From: Rhodococcus sp. IEGM 1381
GTDB taxonomy: Bacteria > Actinomycetota > Actinomycetes > Mycobacteriales > Mycobacteriaceae
DNA length: 64,000 nucleotides
Assembly: GCF_030056795.1 (NCBI RefSeq)
Contig: NZ_JASHKQ010000001.1
Coordinates: 62,001 to 126,000 of the forward strand
Reading direction: 5' to 3'
Shown: piece after piece, positions 17,237-26,066 of the stretch
Numbering within the stretch: the first letter of the stretch is position 1
Layout of the letters: every line of letters begins with the position of its first letter
The notes under the pieces: model-generated
The model's database searches: none
Seen by the model: the letters and a program-made list of their open reading frames with translations, nothing else
Told to the model about the DNA's origin: nothing
Position numbers and translations under genes: made by a program

Positions 17237-18337
17237 TTGAAGGTGGAGGCGGCGGGCAACAGTCGAAAGCCGGGGGTCGTCATCGTCACCATGAGGGATG
17301 TGGCATCCGCCGCGGAGGTATCGCAGGCGGCGGTGTCGTACGCGTTCAGCTCATCCCCCAAAGTGTCACCGGCACAGCGAGATCGCATCCTCGACGTGGC
17401 GGCATCGCTTGGATATCGCGGCCCGCAGAGTGCAGCCAGTTCGCTTCGGCGTGGGCGAGTGGGGGTTGTCGGAGTGGTGGTCGCGGACGCACTTTCTTCG
17501 GCGCTCGACGACCCCTCCACGACGTCGCTGATGAAGGGGATTGTCGAAGTCGGTGAGCTGGCAGATGTCGCACTGACTCTGCTCTCCACCAACCGCAGCG
17601 AAACGAACAGATCATCCGGGGCGTCGGCAGCGCTTCGCGGCTTGGTCGACGGGGTCATACTTCACGACATACCGAACACCGACCCCATCGTTGCCGAGCT
17701 ACTTCGACACGACATCCCGACGGTGGCAATCGACTCACCCGATATCGCAGGCATACCACTGGTGACCATCGACCATCGAGAGGCCGCACGAGAACAAATG
17801 CGTCACATCGTCGACCTTGGCCACCGACACATAGGCGTCGTCACGGACCGACTGTCTCCCCACCCGGGCACCGCACCATTTTCTCGATCTGACCTCGACA
17901 GCGCCTCCGACTCGTACATCAAGCAGCGATTGTCCGGATACTTCGACGTTGTCGGCGACACCCCAGGGGGTCACATGATCGTCGTCGAGGCCTTCGGAAT
18001 AGATCGGGCCAACGGTATGGCCGCGACCGATCGGCTCCTTGCCCTGACGCGCCCCACTGCTATTGCCGCAACCTCCGACGTACACGCGGCAGCAGCGCTC
18101 GCTGCACTCCGTAATCGGCATATCGCCAGCCCAGGAGACATCTCGGTCATCGGCTTCGATGATGCACCGATCGCGGAAATGCTGGGTCTGACGACAATCC
18201 GGCAACCACTGGTCGACAAAGGTAAAACAGCCGCCAAGATGCTGCTCGACCGAATCGACGGCCAACGGAAGCGGCGAGTCACCAAGCGCACTCAATTAGT
18301 AGTTCGCTCGACCACGGGCCGCGTCAAGGAGTACTGA
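17237..18337 (+). CDS. LacI-family transcriptional repressor
   Basis: N-terminal LacI helix-turn-helix VTMRDVASAAEVSQAAVSYA followed by a periplasmic-binding-protein-like sensor domain (GVVGVVVADALSS, VTIDHREAAREQMRHIVDLG, ISVIGFDDAPIAEMLGLTTI). Start is ambiguous: TTG at 17237 with GAGAGG upstream gives 366 residues, while ATG at 17291 would begin directly at the helix-turn-helix. Located just downstream of the SDR gene; LacI-type operators lie between the azoreductase and SDR genes, so it most likely represses both and is released by the pathway substrate. Effector unknown. Confidence 0.88.
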   Translation: MKVEAAGNSRKPGVVIVTMRDVASAAEVSQAAVSYAFSSSPKVSPAQRDRILDVAASLGYRGPQSAASSLRRGRVGVVGVVVADALSSALDDPSTTSLMKGIVEVGELADVALTLLSTNRSETNRSSGASAALRGLVDGVILHDIPNTDPIVAELLRHDIPTVAIDSPDIAGIPLVTIDHREAAREQMRHIVDLGHRHIGVVTDRLSPHPGTAPFSRSDLDSASDSYIKQRLSGYFDVVGDTPGGHMIVVEAFGIDRANGMAATDRLLALTRPTAIAATSDVHAAAALAALRNRHIASPGDISVIGFDDAPIAEMLGLTTIRQPLVDKGKTAAKMLLDRIDGQRKRRVTKRTQLVVRSTTGRVKEY

Positions 18338-18570
18338 GCAGTAGGCGATCACGTGGTCGCTCGAACTTTCGAGACCGTTTGCACGCCGCCGGGTGTCGAC
18401 GTCACCGGATCCATGCTCTGACTCTCCACTTGGCCGCGATCGACCGAGATTCAGAACAGTACTCGAGCTGTGCAGATTTCGTCAATTTGCGACACATAAC
18501 GTGCATTGCTGTCCGTTGCTCGGCGCTGAAGTATTGGCGCTTTGGTGCAAAAGAAGGGGGCAACTTCCGC

Positions 18571-19761
18571 ATGACAATGACCAGCACTCGTCCCTCTACT
18601 GCGACTCTGGGGCTGGCAGCCCTCGCGGTGGGGACTTTCGCCATCGGAACGAGCGAGTTCGTTGTGATGGGAATGCTCTCGCTGCTGTCGTCGTCGCTGA
18701 ATGTAACTGTGTCTGCGGCAGGAGGAGTGATAACAGCGTATGCCCTGGGCGTCGCAGTCGGCGCGCCGTCGATGATCGTCTTGCTGAATCGAGTACCCCG
18801 ACCTCGTGCACTTCTCATCCTTTTGTCGCTTTTTGTGGCTTCGCATCTCGCCGCGGCCGTCGCACCATCGTTCGAGTGGCTTCTGGTAGTCCGCTTCGTC
18901 GGCGGGTTGCCGCACGGTGCGTTTTTCGGACTTGCCGCAGTCGTCGGAACTTCGCTCGTAGATCCGTCTCGCCACGGTAGAGCGATCGCTGTGATCTTGG
19001 CCGGTCTGACCATCGCGAACGTGGTGGGGGTGCCGGCTGGTACGTGGCTGGCGCAAGTGCTGGGGTGGCGTTCGGCATTCGTTGCGATAGCAGTACTGGG
19101 TGCGATTGCGTTTGCTGCGGTTCGATTTGCGATTCCCGATGAGTTGGAGCTCGCGCGGCCATCGCTTCGCCAGGAGTTCCAGGGGTTACTCAACCGGCAC
19201 AGCATGCTCACGGTTGCTACGGTCGCCATTGGGTTCGCGGGCTTGTTCACGGCGTACGCGTACATCGACCCTCTGATGGTGGAGCAAGCCGGTCTAGACA
19301 GCAAATACCTTCCTTGGGTCCTGGCCTTCGTCGGAGTCGGTTTCACACTGGGAACGTCTCTAGGCGGGTGGGCGGCAGACCGTAACGTCAAGGTGACGTT
19401 GATAGGGGGGCTTGTCGTATTCGGTTTGTTTCTAGCCCTGCTGCCGTCGGTCGCGAACAGCATAATCGGTATGGCACTTGCACTGTTTTTCGTCGGTGCG
19501 GCGGCGTTCGTTGCTGAACTTGCTATTCAGAAGCGCCTGATCGATCAAGCACCGCTTGCCCCGACCGTGGCGTCGGCAACCAGCCAATCGGCGTTCAATA
19601 TCGCCAATGCACTCGGTGCTTCGGCCGGCTCCGTCGTAATTTCGTCTGGCTGGTCGATATCGATGCTGGGACCAGTGGGCGCTGCCTTTGTCCTTACAGG
19701 GGTGATCGTCGCTGCGTATTCCTTGTATATCGAACGTCAGGGAATCGCGAATAAGCATTGA
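18571..19761 (+). CDS. MFS exporter, AraJ-like
   Basis: A 396-residue membrane protein with 12 hydrophobic segments. The start FAIGTSEFVVMGMLSLLS is characteristic of the AraJ/YdhP/drug-efflux MFS group, as is VRFVGGLPHGAFFGLAAVVG. Start ATG at 18571 has AAGGGGG about 10 bases upstream; another ATG 6 bases later is possible. Followed after about 40 bases by the flavin oxidoreductase gene. Probably exports a small molecule; which one cannot be told. Confidence 0.83.
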   Translation: MTMTSTRPSTATLGLAALAVGTFAIGTSEFVVMGMLSLLSSSLNVTVSAAGGVITAYALGVAVGAPSMIVLLNRVPRPRALLILLSLFVASHLAAAVAPSFEWLLVVRFVGGLPHGAFFGLAAVVGTSLVDPSRHGRAIAVILAGLTIANVVGVPAGTWLAQVLGWRSAFVAIAVLGAIAFAAVRFAIPDELELARPSLRQEFQGLLNRHSMLTVATVAIGFAGLFTAYAYIDPLMVEQAGLDSKYLPWVLAFVGVGFTLGTSLGGWAADRNVKVTLIGGLVVFGLFLALLPSVANSIIGMALALFFVGAAAFVAELAIQKRLIDQAPLAPTVASATSQSAFNIANALGASAGSVVISSGWSISMLGPVGAAFVLTGVIVAAYSLYIERQGIANKH

Positions 19762-19804
19762 TCGAAATAAATTGGACATACCGACCAGATCGAAGGACAC
19801 TTCA

Positions 19805-20800
19805 ATGACGAAATCCAACAATCACGTGGGCCTGATGATACCGCGGGATCTGCCCATAGAGCTCTTCGTGGACTTCATCCACAAGGCGGAAGAAAATGGA
19901 TTCGATCAACTGTGGTTAGCCGAAGACTGTTTCTACCGGGGTGGGTTTGCCCAGGCCGCAACAGTCTTGGCTAAAACCACATCCCTCACGGTCGGTATCG
20001 GAATACTTCCTGCTGCTCTGAGGAACCCCGTCGCCGTGGCACTGGAGACCTCGTTCCTGGCCGAGTTGTATCCAGGCCGAATCACCTTGGGTCTCGGCCA
20101 CGGCATGCAGGGCTGGATGGAACAAGCCGGTGTGTGGCCCGAGAGTCCGCTTCAACTGCTGCGCGAGCAACTGTCCACCGTCCGGGCAATTCTCGCCAGT
20201 GACGGACCTACGGACTTCGCAGGTCGCCACGTGAAGCTGGCCGATGTCGTCCTGGAGAACCGGCTCGACTCGATTCCGATGGTCTTGGCTGGGGTCCGCG
20301 GACCGAAGTCGCTAGCCCTGTCGGGGCAGTTCGCAGACGGCACGATTCTCGCCGAGCCAGCGACCGAAGAGTATATTCAATCTGCGATCCGAGACATCGG
20401 GGCTACAACCCCACATCACATCGTGGCGTACAACGTCGCAGCTGTGGATTCCGACATCCAGACTGCACGCGAAAGAGTCCGGTGGTCGTTGAAAAACATC
20501 GCACGGCCTGAATCTCGTGCGCATATCCGACACCTGGCAATACATGATGAGATTTTGGAGCTCAAGGATCGGTGTGCGACGGAGTCCGACTTCGTGCGCG
20601 CGTTGCCGAATGAGTGGATCGATAAACTGGCAGTCGTCGGTACCGCGGAGGTGGTCGCGGCACGCATCAGCCGTTTGCACGACGCGTATGCGAACACCGT
20701 TGTTCTTGTGCCACCGTCCGGGCATCCCTATCTGGACTCTGTCGATGATCTCGGGCGTGCTCGCCGACTTGTCGCTGCAGACGGGCTAGACCACTCCTGA
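19805..20800 (+). CDS. LLM-class flavin-dependent oxidoreductase
   Basis: A 331-residue luciferase-like TIM-barrel protein. Conserved blocks are GFDQLWLAEDC, TTSLTVGIGILPAALRNPVA, and PGRITLGLGHGMQGWMEQAG; IPMVLAGVRGPKSLALSGQFADG is the usual cofactor-binding stretch. LLM proteins use FMN or F420 in oxidation or monooxygenation. ATG at 19805 has AAGGA 7 bases upstream. It lies 10 bases before the amidase gene, so the two are almost certainly co-transcribed, probably for the same substrate. Confidence 0.87.
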   Translation: MTKSNNHVGLMIPRDLPIELFVDFIHKAEENGFDQLWLAEDCFYRGGFAQAATVLAKTTSLTVGIGILPAALRNPVAVALETSFLAELYPGRITLGLGHGMQGWMEQAGVWPESPLQLLREQLSTVRAILASDGPTDFAGRHVKLADVVLENRLDSIPMVLAGVRGPKSLALSGQFADGTILAEPATEEYIQSAIRDIGATTPHHIVAYNVAAVDSDIQTARERVRWSLKNIARPESRAHIRHLAIHDEILELKDRCATESDFVRALPNEWIDKLAVVGTAEVVAARISRLHDAYANTVVLVPPSGHPYLDSVDDLGRARRLVAADGLDHS

Positions 20801-20810
20801 CGGAAGACCC

Positions 20811-22244
20811 GTGGACGAGGAAGTAAGGGCAACAGTGGTATCGGAGATCACCGATCAGGACGCAACGGCACTTGTCGCTTTGATTCGTGCGGGGGACGTA
20901 TCGCCTGTCGAGGTTGTGCGAGCACATCTCGACAGGATCGAAGCCAAGGATCCCGGTGTCAACGCAATCGTGACGCTTTCAGCTGATGCACTCGACCTGG
21001 CCAAGATCGCTGAGGACGCGGTCAGAACCGGTGAAGCAATCGGACCCCTTCACGGAGTGCCGTTTACCGTGAAGGACTCGATGGACACTGTCGGTTTGCT
21101 AACTCAGCGTGGCTCGCCGATCTTTCGCGGACGTATTCCCGACGTGGACGCCGTAGTGGTGAGCCGTATGAAGCGTGCGGGCGGAATTGTGCTTGTGAAG
21201 ACGAACCTTCCGGAGTTCTCCTATGCGACAGAGACAAACAACCTTTTGTCCGGGCGCACCAACAACCCGTGGGACCTCGGCCGCACCCCCGGGGGTTCCA
21301 GTGGAGGCGAGTCGGCTGCCATCGCCGCTGGCATGTCCCCGATCGGCCTTGGTAGCGACGTTGCGATCTCGCTCCGAGGGCCCGCTGCGCACACTGGCAT
21401 CGTGGCTCTCAAAGCGACACACGGACGCATTCCGATGACCGGGCTCTGGCCACGAGTGCCTCGACGATTTTGGCACGTAGGTCCCATGGCCCGCACGGTC
21501 CGTGATGTCGCTTCTGCATATCGGATTCTGGCCGGGCCAGATAGCGCTGATGGCTTTGCAGTGACCACCGCGGACCTGGGTCTCGGTGTCGGGGGTGGTG
21601 ATGGCCGGCAGTCTCTGCGTGTCGGGTGGGTAGCATCGCCTGGTTTCGGTTGTATCGATCCCGACGTGCAGGCAACCGTTGAAGCGGCCGCTGTCGCCCT
21701 CGCCACTGCAGGAGCGCAGGTCCGGCATATCAACATTCCTGTGCTCGAACGTGTGGATCCGATCGAGCTGTTTTTCCGATTACAGGCGATGGAAATCAAA
21801 CCGGCGTTTCATGCGGCTGCGGACGGGCACGAGTCGGACATTTACAGGTACGTACGGGGTGTGTACAACACACCTGACACAACCATGAGTGAGTTCATCA
21901 ATGCTGAGCAGCAGGTCGAGAGCCTCCGCGACGGTTTCGCGGAGCTCTTTCGAGCGTGCGATCTGCTTCTCTGCCCTGTCACGCCTGTCCCTGCGCACGT
22001 CCACAATGCCAAGGAATTCGATATCCGAGGGAAGAAGGTCCCAGCCAGTCACATCATGCAGGCCACCGTCCCGTTCAACATCACGGGTTTGCCGGCTCTA
22101 TCGATGCGATTCGGTACCAGTCGCGATGGATTGCCCGTCGGTGTCCAGCTAGTTGCCCCCTGGCTCTCGGAGTCAACCATCTTGCGTGCAGCGACGATAT
22201 TGGAAGACCTTAGCCCAACCCGCAACATGCATCCCGTTCTCTGA
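20811..22244 (+). CDS. Amidase-signature-family hydrolase
   Basis: A 477-residue amidase. Triad elements are the Lys in GVPFTVKDSMDT, the cis-Ser in TPGGSSGGESAAIAAG and the nucleophile Ser in GSDVAISLRGPAAHTG. In most members the last motif has two glycines before the Ser (GGSIR), which help form the oxyanion hole; here they are Ala-Ile, an unusual change. The family hydrolyses amides, nitrile-derived amides or urea derivatives. GTG start at 20811 lies 10 bases after the LLM stop. Substrate unknown; with the LLM enzyme it may act on an N-containing xenobiotic. Confidence 0.85.
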   Translation: MDEEVRATVVSEITDQDATALVALIRAGDVSPVEVVRAHLDRIEAKDPGVNAIVTLSADALDLAKIAEDAVRTGEAIGPLHGVPFTVKDSMDTVGLLTQRGSPIFRGRIPDVDAVVVSRMKRAGGIVLVKTNLPEFSYATETNNLLSGRTNNPWDLGRTPGGSSGGESAAIAAGMSPIGLGSDVAISLRGPAAHTGIVALKATHGRIPMTGLWPRVPRRFWHVGPMARTVRDVASAYRILAGPDSADGFAVTTADLGLGVGGGDGRQSLRVGWVASPGFGCIDPDVQATVEAAAVALATAGAQVRHINIPVLERVDPIELFFRLQAMEIKPAFHAAADGHESDIYRYVRGVYNTPDTTMSEFINAEQQVESLRDGFAELFRACDLLLCPVTPVPAHVHNAKEFDIRGKKVPASHIMQATVPFNITGLPALSMRFGTSRDGLPVGVQLVAPWLSESTILRAATILEDLSPTRNMHPVL

Positions 22245-22367
22245 GCGACAGGACCCCGGCCGGAACAAAAATGGTCGTCAGGGTGTCTCGAAACCGTCGA
22301 CGAACCACCATCGGACACGAACGCCCTGACACGATATTCCGCACTCAGGGTCGGGACCCACGAGGAG

Positions 22368-22556
22368 CTGAAATGCCCACGCCCATATCGGCTGATCCCC
22401 GAGGTCGACTTCGCTCGGCGATGCCCATCCTGCGGCGACCGCTGCCAAGCAGAAGTCGCGCAGCGGGTGGTGACACCCGCCGACAGCATGACCAGCGTCT
22501 ATGCAGCATGCATGTCGTGCCAGTGGGAGGGATATGCGGACAGGACCATTCGGTAG
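22368..22556 (+). CDS. Possible small zinc-ribbon protein without a clear start
   Basis: The frame ending at the TAG at 22554-22556 encodes two knuckles, CPSCGDRC and CMSCQWEGY, spaced as in a zinc ribbon, with normal GC-rich codon use. An extra Cys-Pro pair precedes them. The frame is open back to 22245, where it meets the amidase TGA in the same frame, but contains no ATG, GTG or TTG. A CTG at 22368 just after GAGGAG is one option; read-through of the amidase stop or a 5' frameshift are others. The coordinate given as start is therefore tentative. Confidence 0.4.
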   Translation: MKCPRPYRLIPEVDFARRCPSCGDRCQAEVAQRVVTPADSMTSVYAACMSCQWEGYADRTIR

Positions 22557-23101
22557 GGTCCGACCAATTACACGTATGAACGACAATTCACTCAGAGCAA
22601 CGCGCAACTGCCAGCCTTCATCGTCTCACAACGGCGCGGCACGAAGGAGTGACCCACCCGTAACAGCAGAATCGGACCTTCCGTAGGCAATGCTGGACCG
22701 CGCGCTTCGGTGAGTTCCCAAAGGGTGGAGCAGCGCTTATACGTTCTCGGCAAGATCAGCACCTCTGGGCAATCTCGTGTGTGCTCGCCCGGCGCGCGTC
22801 GACACCGAAGCAGTAGTACGCGAATTGCAGCCCAGGCAAGACGCGGTCCGTACAACGACGGGCTGGACTGGGCCGCCCTTTCCTGTCGACCCGGCGAAGC
22901 GAAGGGGAGCCGGGGTATGGATGCGGCTGGGTTTGCCGATGACTCGCCCCATTCGTCGAGGGTGAAAGTGCGTCGAATTCCTCGGGCCGAGGTGCGTCAC
23001 AGTCGAGATAATATCCACCAGGGACACTGCAGGACAACGAATCCGGGCCCAGCATCGTCAGACGCGGGGCCCGGTCCGGCACTATGGCCGAGAGCGTGGG
23101 A
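22557..23101. other. Gap with no recognisable gene
   Basis: Open frames exist on both strands but none shows a domain or motif that I recognise, and flanking sequence is made of gene remnants. I see no repeats or hairpins of note. Best read as non-coding or decayed sequence. Confidence 0.5.
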
Positions 23102-23356
23102 TCAGTTCGCTGCGATAGCGTCGATTTCGATGGTGGAGTCGTTGAAGAGCGCGGCAACGCCGATCAACGTGCTTGCCGGAATATTGCGGGTGTCGATGAT
23201 TTCATCACGGACTCGCCGGTACGTCTGTAGCTTCTCTTTGTCCAGTCCGGCGACGTAAATGTTCACTCGAACAAGGTCGGAGAAGGTGGCGAGCGTCCAA
23301 CATTGAACGCCCCTGTGCCTGAGTGTGCTGACCGCGCGGCGGGCGAATTGACCGTT
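23102..23356 (-). pseudogene. RidA-family remnant (C-terminal two thirds)
   Basis: Read on the minus strand, about 84 residues match the RidA/YjgF family: TFSDLVRVNIYVAGLD, then NIPASTLIGVAAL and the closing TIEIDAIAAN, where the family has its conserved strand and a glutamate. An in-frame TAG directly precedes this stretch (23357-23359) and no start follows it, so the N-terminal third is lost or out of frame. RidA proteins hydrolyse reactive enamines and imines. The fragment is probably inactive. Confidence 0.7.
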
Positions 23357-23575
23357 CTACGTCGGCGACCCCTGCACGTGGCGATGACTTCAGCCCAGCA
23401 GCCACCACAGTGTCGAGAGATGCATCGACTCGATCGGCGCGCCCGGCAATGAGGTGTTCGTGCGTAACGGAATTGAAATAAACGGGCCTTCGGGCCTGCA
23501 GACGCCATCGACCGCGGGCTCGTAGCGCATCGACGTTGGCCCGTTTGCAGAAACCTCAGCAATTCCAATTTCACG

Positions 23576-23885
23576 TCAGCGTTCGCCCTCCGAGCCCGCC
23601 GAATACTCGTATACGAGCTCGCGAAGCCGGAAACCGTCGAAGCTGTCCCCGTGACGAATGGACCAGCTCGACGTCCAGAGTGAGCAGTCGCCGCACGCTC
23701 ATTGCGTAGTCACGGAGGTTGCTCCCAATCAGCCGCGCGAAGATCGCGGATGGGTCGTAAATGACACTGCCGGTCAGCAGGATTCGGTTCACCTCGTCGA
23801 GCAGGCCGATACTCCCCGCCGTGTGGCCAGGAAGGTGCGGCACCACAGTTACCGCACCTGGGGTTAGCGCGCCGCAGCACCTTCG
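23576..23885 (-). pseudogene. Metallo-beta-lactamase-fold hydrolase remnant with frameshift
   Basis: The minus strand reads LTPGAVTVVPHLPGHTAGSI, then LLTGSVIYDP, which are the third metal-binding His region (PGHT) and the TGD-like strand of the metallo-beta-lactamase fold. After VELVHS the frame should continue as HGDSFDGFRLRELVYEYSAG, which is found in another frame ending at 23576; so a frameshift lies near 23650-23665. The N-terminal half with the HxHxDH motif is absent. Clearly a broken gene. Confidence 0.7.
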
Positions 23886-24055
23886 AGCGCACGTACGATC
23901 AGGCGCGGTCGATGAATTCGGCTGCGCCGACGACGAGAACAGTTGCTGCGTGCAGCGTCAACGAGCTTCCAGTGAAGGCCTTACCGCGGCAGCAACCTAT
24001 GGCCGAACCAGCGTGCCCACCGCCGCAGATGCCGGCATCGAGTTAGGTTGTCGTC

Positions 24056-25324
24056 ATGATGTCGCGACGGGACGGTCTGTCTGCCGCTGCCGCGGCGGCG
24101 GGATCCGTCACCGGATGTTGGGCGGTGTTGGCCACGCCGCCGACCGATCTGCTGGTGGCCGAGCGCGACTCCTCCGTCTCGTCGGCTTTTCTGAACCCTG
24201 CGTGGGCGGGCGTTGTTGCGATCCTGGCGGCGCTCGCGGTGATCGGTGTTGCCGCGTGGTTCCCACGGCGAGGTGTCGTAGGCGTCACCGGCCTTCTCGG
24301 TTCCGCAGTTCTCGTATCGCCTGCCGTGGTCGATGTCTCGACCGCGCTGTCGGTGTCGGTGACCGGACTCGGTGCCGGTCTCCTGCTCGCCGCGTCGGCG
24401 CTGCTGGCGCGACAACAGCGCGGGATTTTCGTCGCGCTCGTTCTCGGCGCTGTAGCCGGCTACCGGTTCGTCGAGTGGGCAGCACAACGACCCACGGATG
24501 AATTTCGATGGTCGGTCGGCCTACCGGGAGACCCGTTCTACCCTGAACCGGTCGTGCCGGTGATCGTTCTGGTGGTGTGTGCGGTGCTGTTCGCCAGCGT
24601 GATCACGGTGACGCTCAGTGACGTCGAACAGCACGAACGGTCGTGGGGTATCGCGGCAGCGGCCTTGGCGGTGTGGGTCGCCTACTCCTTCCTCGGCGAC
24701 TACACCGCGTCCGTCGGTCACTGGGCCGTCGCCGCCGGTCTCACAGTCGTCGTGATCGCCTGTGCCGCAGTTGTTTGCGGCCGCGATGGGGCGTTCGTGT
24801 GCGCCGGACTCGCTGTGGGGGCCACATCCGTCGGCTCGATGGCGTGGAATGCATGGTGGCTCGTTCCACTCGCAGCGCTCGGCCTCGCGGCAGGCGCCGT
24901 GTGCGCGTGGCGTGCGCCGTCAGTACCCGTGGGTTGCACAGTGCTGGCCGTAATATGCGCGTCCACCCTGGTGCCCTACTCGACATTCTCGACGATCACA
25001 TATGCGGTGGTTCTTCCTGTTGCCATCGCCTACACGCTGCTCTCCTGCGCACCGACGAATCCCGCGGTCACCGCAGCGGGACTGCTACTTCCGACGATGC
25101 TGTGTGTGTTCAGCCTGTCCGCACCTCCCGCGCAGCCGTACACGTTCGGGTGGACATCGGCCACACCCGGCGACGAAGTGTCGGTATCCGACTTCGACCC
25201 CGGCGTGGTCGGCGCGTTCGCAGTCGCAGTCGCGGTCGCAACGTGCGCCGCCGTGCTCACCGCAGGTATCGCGGTTGTGTGTTCGAGGCGTGGCACGGCA
25301 ACTGGTGGTCGCACCGCATCGTGA
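24056..25324 (+). CDS. Integral membrane protein of unknown function
   Basis: A 422-residue protein of mostly alternating hydrophobic segments, about 10-12 predicted membrane helices, rich in Ala, Val and Ser. No recognised domain. ATG at 24056 or 24059. Its C-terminal 15 or so residues (after about 25275) overlap in another frame with sequence that clearly belongs to a GlxA-type regulator remnant, so the original C-terminus may have been replaced at a deletion junction. It stands alone among decayed genes. I do not recognise the family. Confidence 0.65.
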   Translation: MMSRRDGLSAAAAAAGSVTGCWAVLATPPTDLLVAERDSSVSSAFLNPAWAGVVAILAALAVIGVAAWFPRRGVVGVTGLLGSAVLVSPAVVDVSTALSVSVTGLGAGLLLAASALLARQQRGIFVALVLGAVAGYRFVEWAAQRPTDEFRWSVGLPGDPFYPEPVVPVIVLVVCAVLFASVITVTLSDVEQHERSWGIAAAALAVWVAYSFLGDYTASVGHWAVAAGLTVVVIACAAVVCGRDGAFVCAGLAVGATSVGSMAWNAWWLVPLAALGLAAGAVCAWRAPSVPVGCTVLAVICASTLVPYSTFSTITYAVVLPVAIAYTLLSCAPTNPAVTAAGLLLPTMLCVFSLSAPPAQPYTFGWTSATPGDEVSVSDFDPGVVGAFAVAVAVATCAAVLTAGIAVVCSRRGTATGGRTAS

Positions 25325-25695
25325 AGGGGGGCAAGCCCAGTACATCGAGCGACCTCTGATCGAACAGGCAACCGATACGACCATTGTCGAGATTCAGGAC
25401 TGGATTCAGAGTCATCTCGCCGACGATCTCACATTGGATCGACTGGCCGAGCGGGCGCGGATGAGCCGCCGAAGCTTCATCCGACACTTCAAGATGTCGA
25501 CCGGTACCAGCCCTGCCCGGTGGATTACGGACCGGAGCATTCACGAAAGCAGGACCTTGCTCGAATCCACCGATTTGGTCGATCGACGCCGTTGCGGCAG
25601 CCCGTGGCTTCGGCAGCGCCGTCACCTTTCGGCAGCGGTTCGCCTCCGCATTTGGAACGAGTCCCTCGCAATACCGACGACGGTTCGCCGGGTGA
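25278..25695 (+). pseudogene. GlxA/AraC-type regulator remnant with frameshift
   Basis: The plus strand reads ARQLVVAPHREGGQAQYIER, a linker typical of GlxA-family regulators, followed by the AraC helix-turn-helix (LTLDRLAERARMSRRSFIRH and ARWITDRSIHESRTLLEST). The second half of the AraC domain continues in another frame as DAVAAARGFGSAVTFRQRFA and ends QYRRRFAG at 25695, so there is a frameshift near 25575-25585. The N-terminal DJ-1/PfpI-like domain is missing. Non-functional. Confidence 0.75.
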
Positions 25696-25753
25696 CGTAG
25701 AAGGCGGTGCGACGTTCCAGACGGTCGACTCGATCACGTCGCACCGCACCATG

Positions 25754-25885
25754 TCAGGCCTTGCCCCAGAACGCGTCCTCCGCAGCACTGTTCGACGAAA
25801 ACAGATGGACCGCAACGATTTTGCCACCGGCGACGCCGATCAGGTCGAGCCCGTCCGTGTTAATGGAACCGGATCACGAAGGGTT
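25754..25885 (-). pseudogene. NTF2/SnoaL-like protein remnant
   Basis: The minus strand reads LDLIGVAGGKIVAVHLFSSN followed by SAAEDAFWGKA and a stop at 25754. This matches the C-terminal strands of small nuclear-transport-factor-2-like (SnoaL) proteins, where GKI and a late DAFWG-like end are common. Upstream coding-like sequence (YSNAGAEPFVIRF) is in another frame. No start; about 40 residues remain. Confidence 0.5.
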
Positions 25886-26066
25886 CGGCACCGGCGTTGG
25901 AGTACTTGCAACACGCCCGGGTACAGGGCACAGCGAGCACACGTTCTTCGCTCTCGACTCGTGCTCCCGTCGTGGGAGACCATCGGGGACCTGCCGGTGA
26001 GGTGTCGTTCGAGGCTCGTGGGATCTGGGCAATCCCATCGATTCCGGGGTGCTACTTCCCCCTGAC

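Noticed and set aside
18402-19463. 353-codon minus-strand frame
   Set aside because: Antisense to the MFS exporter; Thr/Arg/Pro-rich with no motif.
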